A stretch of 56,754 nucleotides of DNA from an uncultured Clostridia bacterium (GCA_934178555.1 CAKPQL010000009.1:1-56754); one strand, 5' to 3'. Positions 28,617-41,000 are shown, counted from the first letter of the stretch. The notes: a model not told the origin generated them from the letters alone. Program-made: numbers and translations.

Positions 28617-31600
28617 TATATTTTACCTCCTTTCAATACCTTTTTATTAATTAAGTATATTCCCATTACTAATATTGTAATGCTTATTAACGTAATTGAT
28701 ATATATAGTGCCATTTGTCCTGTTTTTACAGAAATTAATATATCAGCATAATCTAAATCATCCTCTTCTTGTGCCATATTACCTGGTATAGAATCCTGAT
28801 CTTCTAAATTCTGGTCATTATATGCATCTAATATTTCTGCTTTATTTGTTGTAATTCCTGTATTATCTTCAGTCATTGTTTTTCTTAATACTAATACTAG
28901 CTCTTTTTCTTCTCCTGGATTAATTAGAGTTTCTGCTAAACTTCCATTATATAAGTTTCCATCCGCTCCCTTATACCAAGTTAAATTGCTATCTTGGTCA
29001 AACTCGAAGTCTTTAGACATATAATCAACTATTTTTCTTACATATCCTGCAACTTCACCTTCATTTTTAACCTTAATTCTGTATTCAATATATACTTTTG
29101 AATTGCTTAAATATTTACCTGGTATTTCTACTTTGGCAAGTTTTGTATTTGCAAAATCATATATACTTGTACCTGATGAATTTTGAATCATTACTTTTGT
29201 TATTGTCTTCTCTAAACTTAAATCAAATTTTTGTTTCACTATTAATCCTATATTAATATTTGCTTTACTTGCATTTGTTAAATTAATCGCATCTGTAACA
29301 CCTGCAATTACTAATTTTCCATCTTTATTTATCTTAGATTGTATTGCTTTTGATGTAACATCATCTGTTGCACCAGCCTTTTTATATTCCGTAATATCAT
29401 AATAAGCTGAATTATATTGGAATATTACCATATATTTTCCTTTTGTTAAATTGCTAAATGTATATGTTCCATTACTAGATGTTTTTGTTTGCTTTATTGA
29501 TCCGTTTGTTCTATCTGTTACTATTACTCCTGTATTAGCATCTATTAATAATACATCTATTCCTTCAAGTAATTTTTCGTTAGTATCTTTTTTACCATCT
29601 TCATTTTCATCTAGCCATGCTATACCTGTTATTTTATATGTTTGTTCTGTTGGATTGTCTGGATTATCTGGTTCTGGTTGTGTATCACTTTTTTCTATTA
29701 TATATGTTAATTTATTTGATAACTTATCTTGCATATATGTAGAAGATGCTTTTGCATATACTTCAACAGTTTTTTCATCTACGTTTTTAGAAAGTACACC
29801 TTTTAGTGTTATATTTATTATTGCTTCTTCACCAGGCTTAATTTCAACGTATGTATAATATCCTTCGTCACCTTTACGTAACTTATATGTTTTTGTTCCA
29901 ACCTTGCATTCATACTCTACTAATTTTAACTCTGATGGAAAAACTTCATCAATTCTTAATTGTTTTGCTATTTCTTCACCAGAATTTTTTACTTTTACTG
30001 AAAATGTTATTTTATTGTTTTCTTTTAAATACGAATTATTAGTTATATCAGCTGTATGTTCTATATTTATGATAGGACCAATAATAACCATTTTATATTC
30101 ATTAGATATATAACTCTCTGAATTTTCTACTACCACTTTAGCTTGTACTATTGGTTCTAATCGTCCATCATTATCGCCTATAGTAGCATTTGTAATTAAC
30201 ACTAAAGAAATACTTTCTCTATCTTGCAAATTCTCTATATCGTATGATATCATCCTTGTATTTTCATCATAATTAGCTTTATCTATTGATACAAATGTTA
30301 GTCCTTCTGGCAAATATAATTGTAATTTTGCATTATTTATTGGATTACCAGAAATATTCTGTATAGTTATGCTATATGTTATTTTACTTCCTTTTGTATA
30401 TACTGTTTCTTGTGGTACTGTAGAAGTTATACTTATTTTTACTTTTGCCTTTTTTATAGTATTTTCTATTGTGTCCTCTAAAGTTCCGTCAAAGTTTTGT
30501 GCTACTAGTTTCACACTATTATTTACACGATAATAATCTTCAGGATTAATTTCCTGCTCATTGCCGCTGGCATCTACAATATAATATTTTGTAACAACAT
30601 TTCCATTATTATCACTTACATCTTTAGAATACATTCCATCTATTACTATAGAACTAATTTCATTTACTCTAACTACATATTCTACTGTTTTGGTTTGTCC
30701 TGCTTTTATTTCTCCTAAATCCCACAACAACATATTTGAACTTATTGTTGCTCCTTCTGCTTTTTCTATTGTTGCATTCTTTATTTGGTTTGTTAATTTT
30801 ACTCCTGTTGCATCTATTGTTCCAGTATTTTTTACTGTTGTTTGATATGTAATATACTGATATTCTTGAACAGATTTATCAGCTGTTAAATTTTCTCCTT
30901 GATATGTTGCCTTTGTAGATGTTTCTATATTAGCCCCTATTCCCGTTGTTAGTCCAACCTTTACTGCTTCTATTGCATTTGGTTCAATATATTCAGATAC
31001 ACTATCAAAATATACTACATATGTTCCATATGCACTTTCATTATGCTCTAGTTGTTCTGGTATTTGACAATTATATGAAAATTCTAACATTTCACCTGGT
31101 TTCATTTCATAATCTGGTAATATTATCAAATATGATTTTATATTTGTTAAACTTTCAGCATCTATAGTCCATCCATTTGATGCATTTGCTAAATCTTCTG
31201 TTGCATTTTCATTTTCTGAATAATATACTTCAGCATTTATTCCGTTTGTATTTATTCTACTTATTAATTTGGCGTCGAATGTTGTACCTAAATCTTCACC
31301 TGTAGTTATCTCTTTATTTCCTTCAAATGGTACTCTTCCTAATATTCTTATGTTATTACATAAATTAGAATATTTATTTAATATTGATATTTTCATAGTA
31401 GCCGTTTTGCTTGAATCTAATATCTCTAATTTTGCAGTTTGTTCATTTCCTTCTGTTGATATAGTTTCTGCACTATTTGTTAATACAGCATTAAATGTTA
31501 CCATTTCCTCTGGTGCTATAAAGTTTACATCTACAGAATCAAAACCATATCCATTTTCTTCGTTTGAATATCCTATTGCATTTTCATTTGTATACATCAT

Positions 31601-33691
31601 TATTATTTTTTCTGATACGTTTGGAGTTAGCATATTAACTTTAATATTTGTATTTAATACTATGTTGGTACCATTTGTAAAAGTTCCTGTACTAAAACTA
31701 TTTTCTGCACCCTTTGTAAATATTTTTAATACCATACCTTCATCTGTATAATTTTTTTCTACATAATCAATTTCTAATCCATTTGTATATAATATATTTC
31801 CACCTGTTATTTCTACATCTTCTATATAATTTGGAAGTTTAATTGTAAAAACTGGATTTTTATACAAATCAGATGTTTCCACATTATTATTAAAAATTAT
31901 CTTTATCTCTACATTTTTGTTATCTGACATTGATGTTAGTGATGTATTACTTATTTCTAATTTTGCATTAGTTTCAGTTTCTGTTAATTTAATTATATCA
32001 CATATTTGATCTACAGGAACAACTTTTCCTAAATATTGTACATATCCCATTACATTAACTTTTAGATTTTTAAATTGTTGTACTTGCTCCTTTAAATATA
32101 CTAAATCTTTTGATATAGTTTTAGTAGCATCTATCTCTAATATTCCGTCTTCTAGTGGTTTTGATGAATATATAGTTAATTCTCCAATTTCATCTTCAAA
32201 ATCAATTATATAATTTCCATCTATATCTTGTGTTTCATTATTTATCACATATGTATTAGAATTGTTATCATATATATTAATGTATCCGTCTTCACCTAAG
32301 ATTTTTTGCATTTTTGCTTTATTTATTACTATTTGTTTATAATTTGTATAACTAATTCCATTAACTTTTGTTGTATATTCATATTCTTCTTGGTCTATAA
32401 AATTATCACAAGGTAATTGCACATATACTCCATCAACTAATTCACTATTTGATACATTTAATTTTATTGTAGATTTATATTCTGTATCATATGTCTTTTC
32501 TTCTGAATTATAGTTTGCATACATTCTTCCTTTTGATATTTCATCTTCATTTACTTCTATATTATATGTAACTATATCTCCAATTTGTTGGCTTAACATT
32601 ATATTTCCTGATGATAATATATTTTTTTCTATTATTCCTTCTGAACTATATAATTTCATCTTTGCTTCTGCTTCACAATATAAAGCTACTTCATTTTCTA
32701 ATGCATATTCATAAACAGCTTTTGGATATACATACGTTACAAAATATTCATCTGTTCCAACTCCTGACCATATATATCCTTCTTCTTCGTATCCCTGTAC
32801 TGTAATTGTTATTGTTTTTTCTTCTTCATTATATGTCCAATTATCATCAGTAAATTCTACTTTATTTCCGTTTGTTGCCATTGTACTATTTGCTAACACC
32901 GTAACTTTTTCTGGCAATACTTCTGCCATTTCTGGAACTTTTATTGTTATTTGGCTTTCTTTTACTGGTAATACTTTATCATCTCTATTTTGTTTTGCCT
33001 TTATTGCTACTTGTAAAATTAATCCAGTTTGCTCACCATAACTATATGGTACATATTTTGTAATTGATTGTTCTACATTTAATTCTGTTTCTAAATTCCA
33101 TCCTATATTTAGTTTTATTGTTTTTGATATTTCTGTTTCTTTTCCGTTTTCATCTACATATATTCCTCTTAATGTAACTAAAGTACCTTGATTTAATTTA
33201 TTTAACTGTGTTATTTCTTCTAAATCTAATTTTATAGGCATCTCTATTACTGATTCAGTTCCACTATTTATATAATTTAATGACATTGTTTTTGATTCAG
33301 TGTTAACATTTTGTACCAATGCTTCATTTTCCACTTCATCAGATATATTATAATTTGTATTAATATTGTTATTTTCATCTCTAAAATAAACATATGCTTC
33401 TTTTAAATATCCTGCCTTCTTTACAGCAATGTATAAGTTCATTTTCTGTACATTATTTGTTGCATCACAAATAACAGAGTGAACATTTTCTCCTCCATTG
33501 TCATTAAAATACGCATCAAACTTTACATTACTGCTCTGTGTACTTGTCCCTTGCATTTCTAAATTTTCATCAAATGCGTATGTTATTAAGTTCTTTCCTA
33601 AAAATATTAAATTAGCACATGTCATTGTTATTATTAACATGATTGCTATCATTTTTTCCATTTTTTTATTTTTACAGAATCTAACTAGCAT
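28616..33691 (-). CDS. Giant surface protein B: DUF11-like repeats, SdrD/B-type domain, C-terminal anchor
   Basis: A 1691-residue secreted protein. A hydrophobic signal segment (about 11-38) is followed by a long series of beta-sandwich domains. Those at about 960-1330 look like DUF11/conserved-repeat domains (for example TVYTKGSKITYSITIQN and LPEGLTF). A SdrD B-like domain starts near 1350 (GIAWLDENEDGKKDTNE). The C-terminus has VKTGQ, a single helix and a Lys-rich tail, similar in layout to protein A. It is the first gene of a two-gene unit with A, and its ATG has AGGAGG. It probably forms a long cell-surface stalk or fibre; no enzyme motif is seen. Confidence 0.8.
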   Translation of the reverse strand: MLVRFCKNKKMEKMIAIMLIITMTCANLIFLGKNLITYAFDENLEMQGTSTQSSNVKFDAYFNDNGGENVHSVICDATNNVQKMNLYIAVKKAGYLKEAYVYFRDENNNINTNYNISDEVENEALVQNVNTESKTMSLNYINSGTESVIEMPIKLDLEEITQLNKLNQGTLVTLRGIYVDENGKETEISKTIKLNIGWNLETELNVEQSITKYVPYSYGEQTGLILQVAIKAKQNRDDKVLPVKESQITIKVPEMAEVLPEKVTVLANSTMATNGNKVEFTDDNWTYNEEEKTITITVQGYEEEGYIWSGVGTDEYFVTYVYPKAVYEYALENEVALYCEAEAKMKLYSSEGIIEKNILSSGNIMLSQQIGDIVTYNIEVNEDEISKGRMYANYNSEEKTYDTEYKSTIKLNVSNSELVDGVYVQLPCDNFIDQEEYEYTTKVNGISYTNYKQIVINKAKMQKILGEDGYINIYDNNSNTYVINNETQDIDGNYIIDFEDEIGELTIYSSKPLEDGILEIDATKTISKDLVYLKEQVQQFKNLKVNVMGYVQYLGKVVPVDQICDIIKLTETETNAKLEISNTSLTSMSDNKNVEIKIIFNNNVETSDLYKNPVFTIKLPNYIEDVEITGGNILYTNGLEIDYVEKNYTDEGMVLKIFTKGAENSFSTGTFTNGTNIVLNTNIKVNMLTPNVSEKIIMMYTNENAIGYSNEENGYGFDSVDVNFIAPEEMVTFNAVLTNSAETISTEGNEQTAKLEILDSSKTATMKISILNKYSNLCNNIRILGRVPFEGNKEITTGEDLGTTFDAKLISRINTNGINAEVYYSENENATEDLANASNGWTIDAESLTNIKSYLIILPDYEMKPGEMLEFSYNCQIPEQLEHNESAYGTYVVYFDSVSEYIEPNAIEAVKVGLTTGIGANIETSTKATYQGENLTADKSVQEYQYITYQTTVKNTGTIDATGVKLTNQIKNATIEKAEGATISSNMLLWDLGEIKAGQTKTVEYVVRVNEISSIVIDGMYSKDVSDNNGNVVTKYYIVDASGNEQEINPEDYYRVNNSVKLVAQNFDGTLEDTIENTIKKAKVKISITSTVPQETVYTKGSKITYSITIQNISGNPINNAKLQLYLPEGLTFVSIDKANYDENTRMISYDIENLQDRESISLVLITNATIGDNDGRLEPIVQAKVVVENSESYISNEYKMVIIGPIINIEHTADITNNSYLKENNKITFSVKVKNSGEEIAKQLRIDEVFPSELKLVEYECKVGTKTYKLRKGDEGYYTYVEIKPGEEAIINITLKGVLSKNVDEKTVEVYAKASSTYMQDKLSNKLTYIIEKSDTQPEPDNPDNPTEQTYKITGIAWLDENEDGKKDTNEKLLEGIDVLLIDANTGVIVTDRTNGSIKQTKTSSNGTYTFSNLTKGKYMVIFQYNSAYYDITEYKKAGATDDVTSKAIQSKINKDGKLVIAGVTDAINLTNASKANINIGLIVKQKFDLSLEKTITKVMIQNSSGTSIYDFANTKLAKVEIPGKYLSNSKVYIEYRIKVKNEGEVAGYVRKIVDYMSKDFEFDQDSNLTWYKGADGNLYNGSLAETLINPGEEKELVLVLRKTMTEDNTGITTNKAEILDAYNDQNLEDQDSIPGNMAQEEDDLDYADILISVKTGQMALYISITLISITILVMGIYLINKKVLKGGKI

Positions 33692-34052
33692 ATATGTTAC
33701 CTCCTAATATATATAATTAATTCTACATAAGTTTCCATAATTACATATATATAATTATATTATGCCATTTTTTCTCACTTTCGTCAATAGTTTTTTCCTT
33801 TATTATAGGTGTTTTTTTGCATTTTTTCCTAATTTTGCCTTATCTTAATTTACGGATGTCGTACTTTATCGAATTATGTATTATTTATTAAATTTTTATT
33901 ACATCTATACTGTTAATCACCTTTTTCTTTTTTATTCATATTATATTATATATTACATAAATTATATTAAGAATTTCTGCACAAATAAAATCACTACAAA
34001 TATTTAAAATTTTCTTTTGTAGCAGTTATATCTAGGGAAGGAATGATTTTAA
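33692..34052. other. Divergent intergenic region between protein B and the small-gene trio
   Basis: This 361-bp stretch is very A/T-rich with no ORF that has a ribosome site. It must contain the promoter of the B-A unit on the minus strand and that of the trio on the plus strand. I cannot assign either with confidence. No cyclic-di-GMP or other riboswitch that I recognise is present. Confidence 0.5.
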
Positions 34053-34196
34053 TTGAATAATGCTGATATCTCTAAACTTATGGATATGTTATCCAAAATG
34101 GACCCAAAAGATTTAGAAAATGGTATTGCTAAAGCTAATCAAATTTTACAGTCTAACAGTAAAGATGAAATTATTAATAAATTTAAAAAAATGTAA
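34053..34196 (+). CDS. Small conserved-type protein, 47 residues
   Basis: A short gene starting at TTG with GGGAAGGA upstream and ending at TAA. The product is a charged helical peptide (NNADISKLMDMLSKMDPKDL... ending NKFKKM). It is followed 21 bp later by the next gene of the trio. I do not know its function. The ribosome site, the gap to the next gene and the residue composition support it being real; the TTG start is the least certain part. Confidence 0.6.
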   Translation: MNNADISKLMDMLSKMDPKDLENGIAKANQILQSNSKDEIINKFKKM

Positions 34197-34217
34197 TATC
34201 TTAGGGAGGATTATACT

Positions 34218-34688
34218 ATGGATGATAATAGTTTTGAAAAAATAAAATCAATACTAAATAGTTCTAATATTCCAAGTGACTTACAAAGTATTTTGTCCAA
34301 TATGAATTCATCTAATAATGTATCAGATTCTTCCACCCAAAATAATGGTATTTCCCCTGAAGCTATTAATAATTTAGTTTCTATGCTTAATTCTCACTCT
34401 AACAGCAATTCAAATTCTGAAAGCTTTGAGGGTGAAAAATCTGGAAATACTGATAATTCAAATCAAAACAGTTCGAAGAATAGTATTGATTTAGAAACTA
34501 TTATGAAATTTAAAACTATTATGGATAAAATGAATTCTAAAGATGATCCTAGGTCTAAATTGCTTATTTCCCTAAAGCCTTATTTAAAGGATAGTAGAAA
34601 AAATAAGCTTGACCAATATATACAATTTCTAAATATGTCTAAAGTTATCAATATCTTTTCTAAAACTAATGGTGATGGTAAATTATGA
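34218..34688 (+). CDS. Uncharacterised protein with C-terminal DPRxKLLxxLKPYL motif
   Basis: A 156-residue soluble protein. The N-terminal half is low-complexity Ser/Asn. The C-terminal half has FKTIMDKMNSKDDPRSKLLISLKPYL and RKNKLDQYIQFL, a helical motif I associate with small hypothetical proteins in many spore-forming Firmicutes. ATG start with GGGAGG upstream. The stop overlaps the start of the next gene (ATGA), so they are translationally coupled. Function unknown; a sporulation-associated role is only a guess. Confidence 0.75.
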   Translation: MDDNSFEKIKSILNSSNIPSDLQSILSNMNSSNNVSDSSTQNNGISPEAINNLVSMLNSHSNSNSNSESFEGEKSGNTDNSNQNSSKNSIDLETIMKFKTIMDKMNSKDDPRSKLLISLKPYLKDSRKNKLDQYIQFLNMSKVINIFSKTNGDGKL

Positions 34689-34990
34689 ACTTTAACTTAC
34701 CATTCTTAAATTCCTATCGTTTTAGACATAATAGTTTTTATAGACCTCCTTCAAATCCCTATCACTATAGTACCCCTAATAAAGAAATTGATAGTTCTAA
34801 TTCCAAAAGCACTTCTGAAAAAGCAATTGAAAATTCTAGTACCCAAGAAAACAGAGACTTTTTCGAAGTTTTCGGAATCAAGTTGTATTATGATGATATC
34901 CTACTCATTTCTTTAATATTTTTCCTTTATAGTGAAGGTGTTGATGATTCAGAATTATTTATTACATTAATTTTATTATTATTAAATTAG
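34685..34990 (+). CDS. Small protein with C-terminal hydrophobic domain, coupled to the preceding gene
   Basis: A 101-residue protein. A Ser/Asn-rich N-terminal part is followed by a conserved-looking C-terminus (DDILLISLIFFLYSEGVDDSELFITLILLLLN), probably one or two short membrane helices. Its start overlaps the upstream stop by ATGA. This pairing with a DPRxKLL protein looks like a stable gene pair in Clostridia. Function unknown. Confidence 0.7.
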   Translation: MNFNLPFLNSYRFRHNSFYRPPSNPYHYSTPNKEIDSSNSKSTSEKAIENSSTQENRDFFEVFGIKLYYDDILLISLIFFLYSEGVDDSELFITLILLLLN

Positions 34991-34994
34991 AAAC

Positions 34995-35028
34995 ATTTAT
35001 AGGAACGATATAAATCGTTCCTATAAAT
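34995..35028. terminator. Bidirectional terminator between the trio and protein C
   Basis: A perfect 15-bp stem (core GGAACGAT / ATCGTTCC) with a 4-nt ATAA loop lies between convergent genes. It ends both transcripts. Confidence 0.85.
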
Positions 35029-38000
35029 TTATCTTAATACATACTTTCTTATTAGATATATTCCTCCTGTTATTATTGCTACTGATATTGATGAAATTAC
35101 TATATATGTTGTTTTTCCTGTTTGTGGCAATTTTCCATTATTATTATTATTTTTATTATTATTATTATTTCCTGTACTTATATTTCCAGAGGTTGGAGTT
35201 GTTTTTATTGTTGGTGTACTAGTTGATGATGTAGGTTTTACATTTGGTGTTTTTGTTGGCTGTACTGTTGGTATAGTTGTAGGTTTTACATCTGGTGTTT
35301 TTGTTGGTAATACTGTTGGTGTACTTGTTGGCGTTACGTCTGGTGTTCCTGTTGGCTGTACTGTTGGTACAGTTGTAGGTTTTACATCTGGTGTTTTTGT
35401 TGGTATCACTGTTGGTGTACTTGTTGGCAAAATCGTAGGAGTTGCACTAGGTGTTGGAATTGGTATTTGCTCTCCAATTTTATAGTTGACTAATCTTAAT
35501 CCTACTTTATTTCCTTCTTTTATATATGTGTTATTCAAATCTGCATATACTGAATTTATATTTCCTCCAACTATTACCATTTTTCCGTTTCCATTGTATG
35601 CAAATTCTAAGTTTAATATTAATTCTTCAGGTATTGATTGATATCCGCTTGGTGTTATTATTTCTTTAATTTTGTATTGATATACTCCAGGTGTAGTTGG
35701 CATCTCTAACCAGTTCCATTCATATATTCCTTTATTTAAAACAACTATAGCTTCATCTATATTTGGACCACTTATTTTAAAACGTGCCCCATCTATTAAA
35801 TTTCCTAAAGTATTAGTTTTAGTTAATTCCAAAGTAAATGGTGTATAGTTTTCAGGTTTTACTTCATTATCTATTATTATTTTAACAATTCTTTTTTCAT
35901 TATCTATTATTACTTTTTCATCTGCTATGTTTAACAACTCACCTTTTTCTATTTCTTTTGTTTCATTATTTATAGAAAATCTTATATATTTTGTTATTCC
36001 ATTTGGTTTATAGCCTTCAGGAGCATATAATTCTAATATTTCTAATAGTATATCTTGTCCTTCTCTTGGTCCTATTGTTATTTCTCCTAAATCATTTGTA
36101 CTCTCTATCCTTTTTTCTTCATCTGATGTTTGTAATTCTTTTATTGTTGTGCTAAATATAGCTCCAGCTAATGAATTGCCATTTTCATCTTTCTTTAATA
36201 TTTTTATTGTATATGCTTCATCTTCATTTACCTTGTCATCTAGTATTTCTACTACTACATAATTCTCACTACTTATATTAGCTTGTACCCCTTGATTTTC
36301 AGTAGTTACCTGCTTAATTTCTAGTTCGCCACTTTCATTTTGTTCAACTTTAACAATTAATTCTATATTTTCTTTTTTAGTATATCCATCTGGAGATTGT
36401 TTTTCTTTTATTATGTATTTGTATTCTCCTTGTCTTTTAGGAACTTTTATACCTTTCCATATATATTTTCCAAATTCATCTGTAATTATAGTTCCCTCTT
36501 CTTCTAAGTTTTCTCCCTGTATGAAGAATTTTATATTCTTTAGTTTTTCCTCTTCTGTTGTGCCATATTTGTTTAACTCTAGTGTCCAATATATAGAATT
36601 TTCATCTATTAGCTCATTTTTTAATTCTATATATATTTTATTTTCTTTTACTTCTATTTTTTCTATATTTGTGTAATCAACTATTTGTATGCTTTCATAT
36701 TCACTATTTCTTATAATAGTTGCATAATGTGTTAATCCATTTAGTTCATATCCACTAACAGTTTCTATCTCTTTTATTTCTAAATCTATTTTTCCGTCTT
36801 CTTTTCTATTACTTAATAATACTTTTCCGTCTGTATCAGTTATATAATCATTTTTTTCATCATTTACTTTTACGCTATATTTTACTCCTGGTAACGGATT
36901 ACCATTCTCATCCTTTTTCAATATTTCTATTTCATAATAATCTTGTCTTGTTGGTATTACAACTTCTACATATTGTTTGTCTATGTTTTCAATTCTTTCA
37001 GTTGTATTATTAAGTAGTTTTGTTTGCTCTGTATCAACTATTATGCTTTTTCCGTCTGTATCATAATTAAATACCATATACAACTTAAATTCTTTACCAC
37101 TGTTGCATTCTTTTATTGTATATGTTCTAGTTGTTGGGGCTACTGGCATATCAATTTTTGTTATTGCTATTTGTCCATATTCATCAGTTGATTTCATATA
37201 TTTTTCATTTGTTCCATCTAATGATATTTCCAAAGGTATACCAGTTATCATATTTCCAGTAGTTTCATTTATTGTTTTTACAACCATCGTATAATATTGT
37301 TTTTCTTGCCTATTAGGTAAAAATATTTCTACCAGTCTTTCTTCTTGATGAATTTTTATTGTAACATCCTCTTGATAATTATATGTTATTGCTTTAGTTT
37401 TTGGATCTACACTCAAATTTATTTCTCTTATCGTTCCATCTAATTCTCTTCCGCCTGGTGCTATTACTTCTCCTATAGAAATTTTAAAATCTCCACTTCC
37501 AGAAATATCTTCTATTCTTAGTTTGGCTTCTTCATCAACATAATCTTCTTTTACTAATGTTCTTTTATCATCTTGAGTTATTTTTACATTTAACATTGCT
37601 CCTGGTATTCTAATATTAATATTATTAGAGTCTGTTTTTATTACATCTAAAGTAAATGCTTTTTCTTCTAATACTTCCTTTTTGTTCTTTATTGATATTT
37701 CTATATAACTTGGCAATATTTTATTTATTGTTGCTATATCTTGTCCTTCTAGTATTTCAACAGATGGTTCATTTATTTTTCCATCCACATATGTAACTTT
37801 TAGTTTTACTTGTTGATTATTTTGCAAATATCCTTCAACTTTATATAATTCTTCAATTACATAGTAATATGTTCCATTTGTTTTGTCACCCACATATTTT
37901 AAAGCTAATCCTTCTTGATCTGTAACTATTTCTTCATTTCCTTGTAATGTATCGTTTTGATCTAACTCTTGCACTTTAAAATACACTCCACCTATTTTTA

Positions 38001-41000
38001 CTTTATTATCGTCTTTATCTTCTTTTGCTATAACAATCTGTGGATTAGGTTCATCTTTTATTGTTAATATTATTTTATTTTTATTGGCAATTTCTACATT
38101 TTCATTTGTCCCATTTGGTGTTATTGATAATATATTATTATTTTCATCTCTTTGAATATTTACTTTTATCACATATGTTTCTTCATTTATTTTATATTCC
38201 TTTGGTGCTTTTGTTTCTTTTACTGTAATTGTTACATTTCCTGTTCCGTCACTAAATTTCTTATAAATTCTTCCTCCATTGTCTGTTTCTAATTGTTCAA
38301 ATTGTTCATAATAATTTGCTTCCTGTGACTCAACTTCTAAATTAAATTGTGCTCCTTTAACTTTTAAACTACTATTTTCAGAATTTTCCTTTCTTATTTC
38401 TATAGCATACTCATTTTTCTTTAATTCTTCTTTATCTGGTGTTGCTGGTGACGCAGTTGCTGTTGGAGTAGTTGTAGGTGTTGTACTTGCTGTTGGAGTA
38501 GGAGTTGGAACATCCTGTTTCTTTTTATTTTCCATCTGAATTTGAATACAATTTTCATCTTCATATATCGCAAATGTAATATCACCTGTATCACTTGATA
38601 TATCAATTGTTCCATCTTCATTCATAGATATCTTTATTTCATTTTCTGAATAAATTCTTTCATAGCCATCTGGAGCCATTATTTCTTTAATTTTTACCGT
38701 TGTTAATTTAGCTATTTCTATTTCTGGCTTCAATGCTACTTTTCCAGTTCCATCTGTTTTTAATTTATTTTCTATCTTTTCTGTATATATATTTCCCAAT
38801 TCATCTTGATATTCTATTTTTGCTGTAAATATAGCTCCTTCTAGCATTTGTGTTTTTCCCTCATTGAATTTAGCAATTTCTATAATTCTTCCTTGCGTAT
38901 GATTTTCTTCATTTTTTAAATTTAATTTTACATGACAGCTATTATCAGAAGCACTTATTGAAATATTATTACTATCTCCACCATAATTCATAACACTTTT
39001 ATCACCTACAACAATTTTGCCATCTTTATTGGTCAATGATATTTTTATCTTTATTGGATCTGATTCTGTAATTGGTTTATGCCCTGGTACAGTTTTGGTT
39101 TCATATATCATAAAATAATAGTTATCTATAGTATCTAATTCTATCTTTGCCTCTGCAATACCATTTTCATCTGTTGTTATTCCCCTTATACTTTTGCCAT
39201 TTGCAATTAAGTTTCCTGCTGAATCTGTTTGTGCTATTGTAAATTCAACACCACCTAATTTATTTTTGTATATGTCTTGTTTTGAAAAATTGAAATCTAC
39301 GGCAACTGTTCCTTCAGGTATTACTTGTTCTTTACTGTTTTCTATTACTATCTTTATAGTATCTCCAACTTGTATTATTTCTTTTATATTACCTGAATCT
39401 ACTGGAGTTACAACTATATTATCTCCTTCAGTATATAGTGCAACTTCTTGTATACCTTCTATCTTTTTATATCCTTTTTTAGCTTTTATTTCTTTTATTT
39501 TTATTGATGTATATCCTTCTACTTCTATTGGTGATTCAATATTTATCGTTCCTGTTGAATCTGTTACTAACTCTTTTGTCACCACTTCTGTATATTCATT
39601 ACTTGTATTATCTACATAGTACACTTCCACTGCAAAGTAAGTATCACTCAAATATTCTCCTGTCTCTTTATCTTTTTTCACAATCTGTACATTTTTATAA
39701 TTTTTGTGACTTTCATTATTTTTTAATGTTAAGTCTACTTGTACTTTATTTTCTTTTGAATTATCTCGTATTAATACATTTTGTATACATCCATTTTTGC
39801 TTTCTACTTTTGAACCTCCAGAATATATTCTTCCTGAATTAGATCTTAATTTCATTTTTATAAACACAGCTTTATCTTTAGTTATTGCTTCATGCCCTGG
39901 TACTGTTTTTGTTTCATATAACAAGAAATAATAATCTTTACCTGTTCTTAAACTTAAGTTTGCTGTTAAAAGTCCATCTTTATCTGTTTTTATACTTTCT
40001 ACTCTCTTTCCATTTTCAATCTCGTTTCCATCTTTATCTGTTTCTATTATAGTAAAATCTACACCATTTAATAAATTTTCGTATTCATCTAATTTAGTTA
40101 TATTTATTTCCAATCTAGTATCTTTTTCTTCTGCTTGCTGACCATCATCTAATTCATCTTCTAATGTTATAATTATATCTTCACTTGTTATATCTACACT
40201 TTTTACACTTTCACATCCAGAGTAATCTGCAGTATAAGAGCCATTCTCTTTTAATAATGTTATAATTTCTGAATTATTAACTTTTTTATATCCTTCTGGT
40301 GGTGTTAACTCACTTAATTCTAATACTGTATTTTCCTGTAATTCTACATTTCTTAAAATAGTACATTCTCCATTTTCATTAGTTACAATATTATCATATA
40401 ACTTTTTGCTTGTACCATCTACATATCTCACAATCATACTATATTGTGCATTAGATAATCTATCACCATTTTGGTTCTGTTTTATTATTTTTACATTTTT
40501 GTATTCTGTCAATTTCTCTTCATTTTTAATGTTCATTGTTAAATTTACTATTTTGTCTCTATTATTTACCTTAATTATTGTGTTTATATTATCTGATTTA
40601 GATATTAAGGTAGAACCTACATTTCTATAATTGCCTGAAATTTCTTCTATGTTCAATTTATATATTATATTGCTTGATATTTGTTCAAATCCTGGAACCG
40701 TATTTCTTTCCATTATTTTTAAATATGTTTCCCCTGTTTGATCGATTCTTACTGTTGTTCTTCCGTATCCGTCTTCATTTGTTATAATTGTTTTAGGTTC
40801 TGCATTATCTGTAACTGTTTCTCCTGTTGCATCTGTGACCTGAATTATATCAAACTGCACATTTCCTAATAAGTTTCCATATTTATCTGATTTGTTTATT
40901 TCTATTTCTAATGGATAATTACCAATAATTTTCTTATTCTTTATCGTTGCTGTAGTTACACCATTAGTTGTAGTTATATCGCCTACATTTTCATGATCTG

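Noticed and set aside
31269..31751. 160-residue plus-strand ORF inside protein B
   Set aside because: It is antisense to a continuous conserved-style coding frame, lacks a ribosome site and is a composition artefact of the repetitive Thr/Glu/Asn codons.
34218..34990. Possible stop-codon reassignment (UGA as sense)
   Set aside because: UGA ends the 34218 gene within a normal ATGA overlap, and TAA and TAG also end genes normally, for example TAG in protein B.
35190..35470. CRISPR-like array
   Set aside because: The repeats are degenerate, contiguous, in frame and encode Pro/Thr stalk units; there are no unique spacers.
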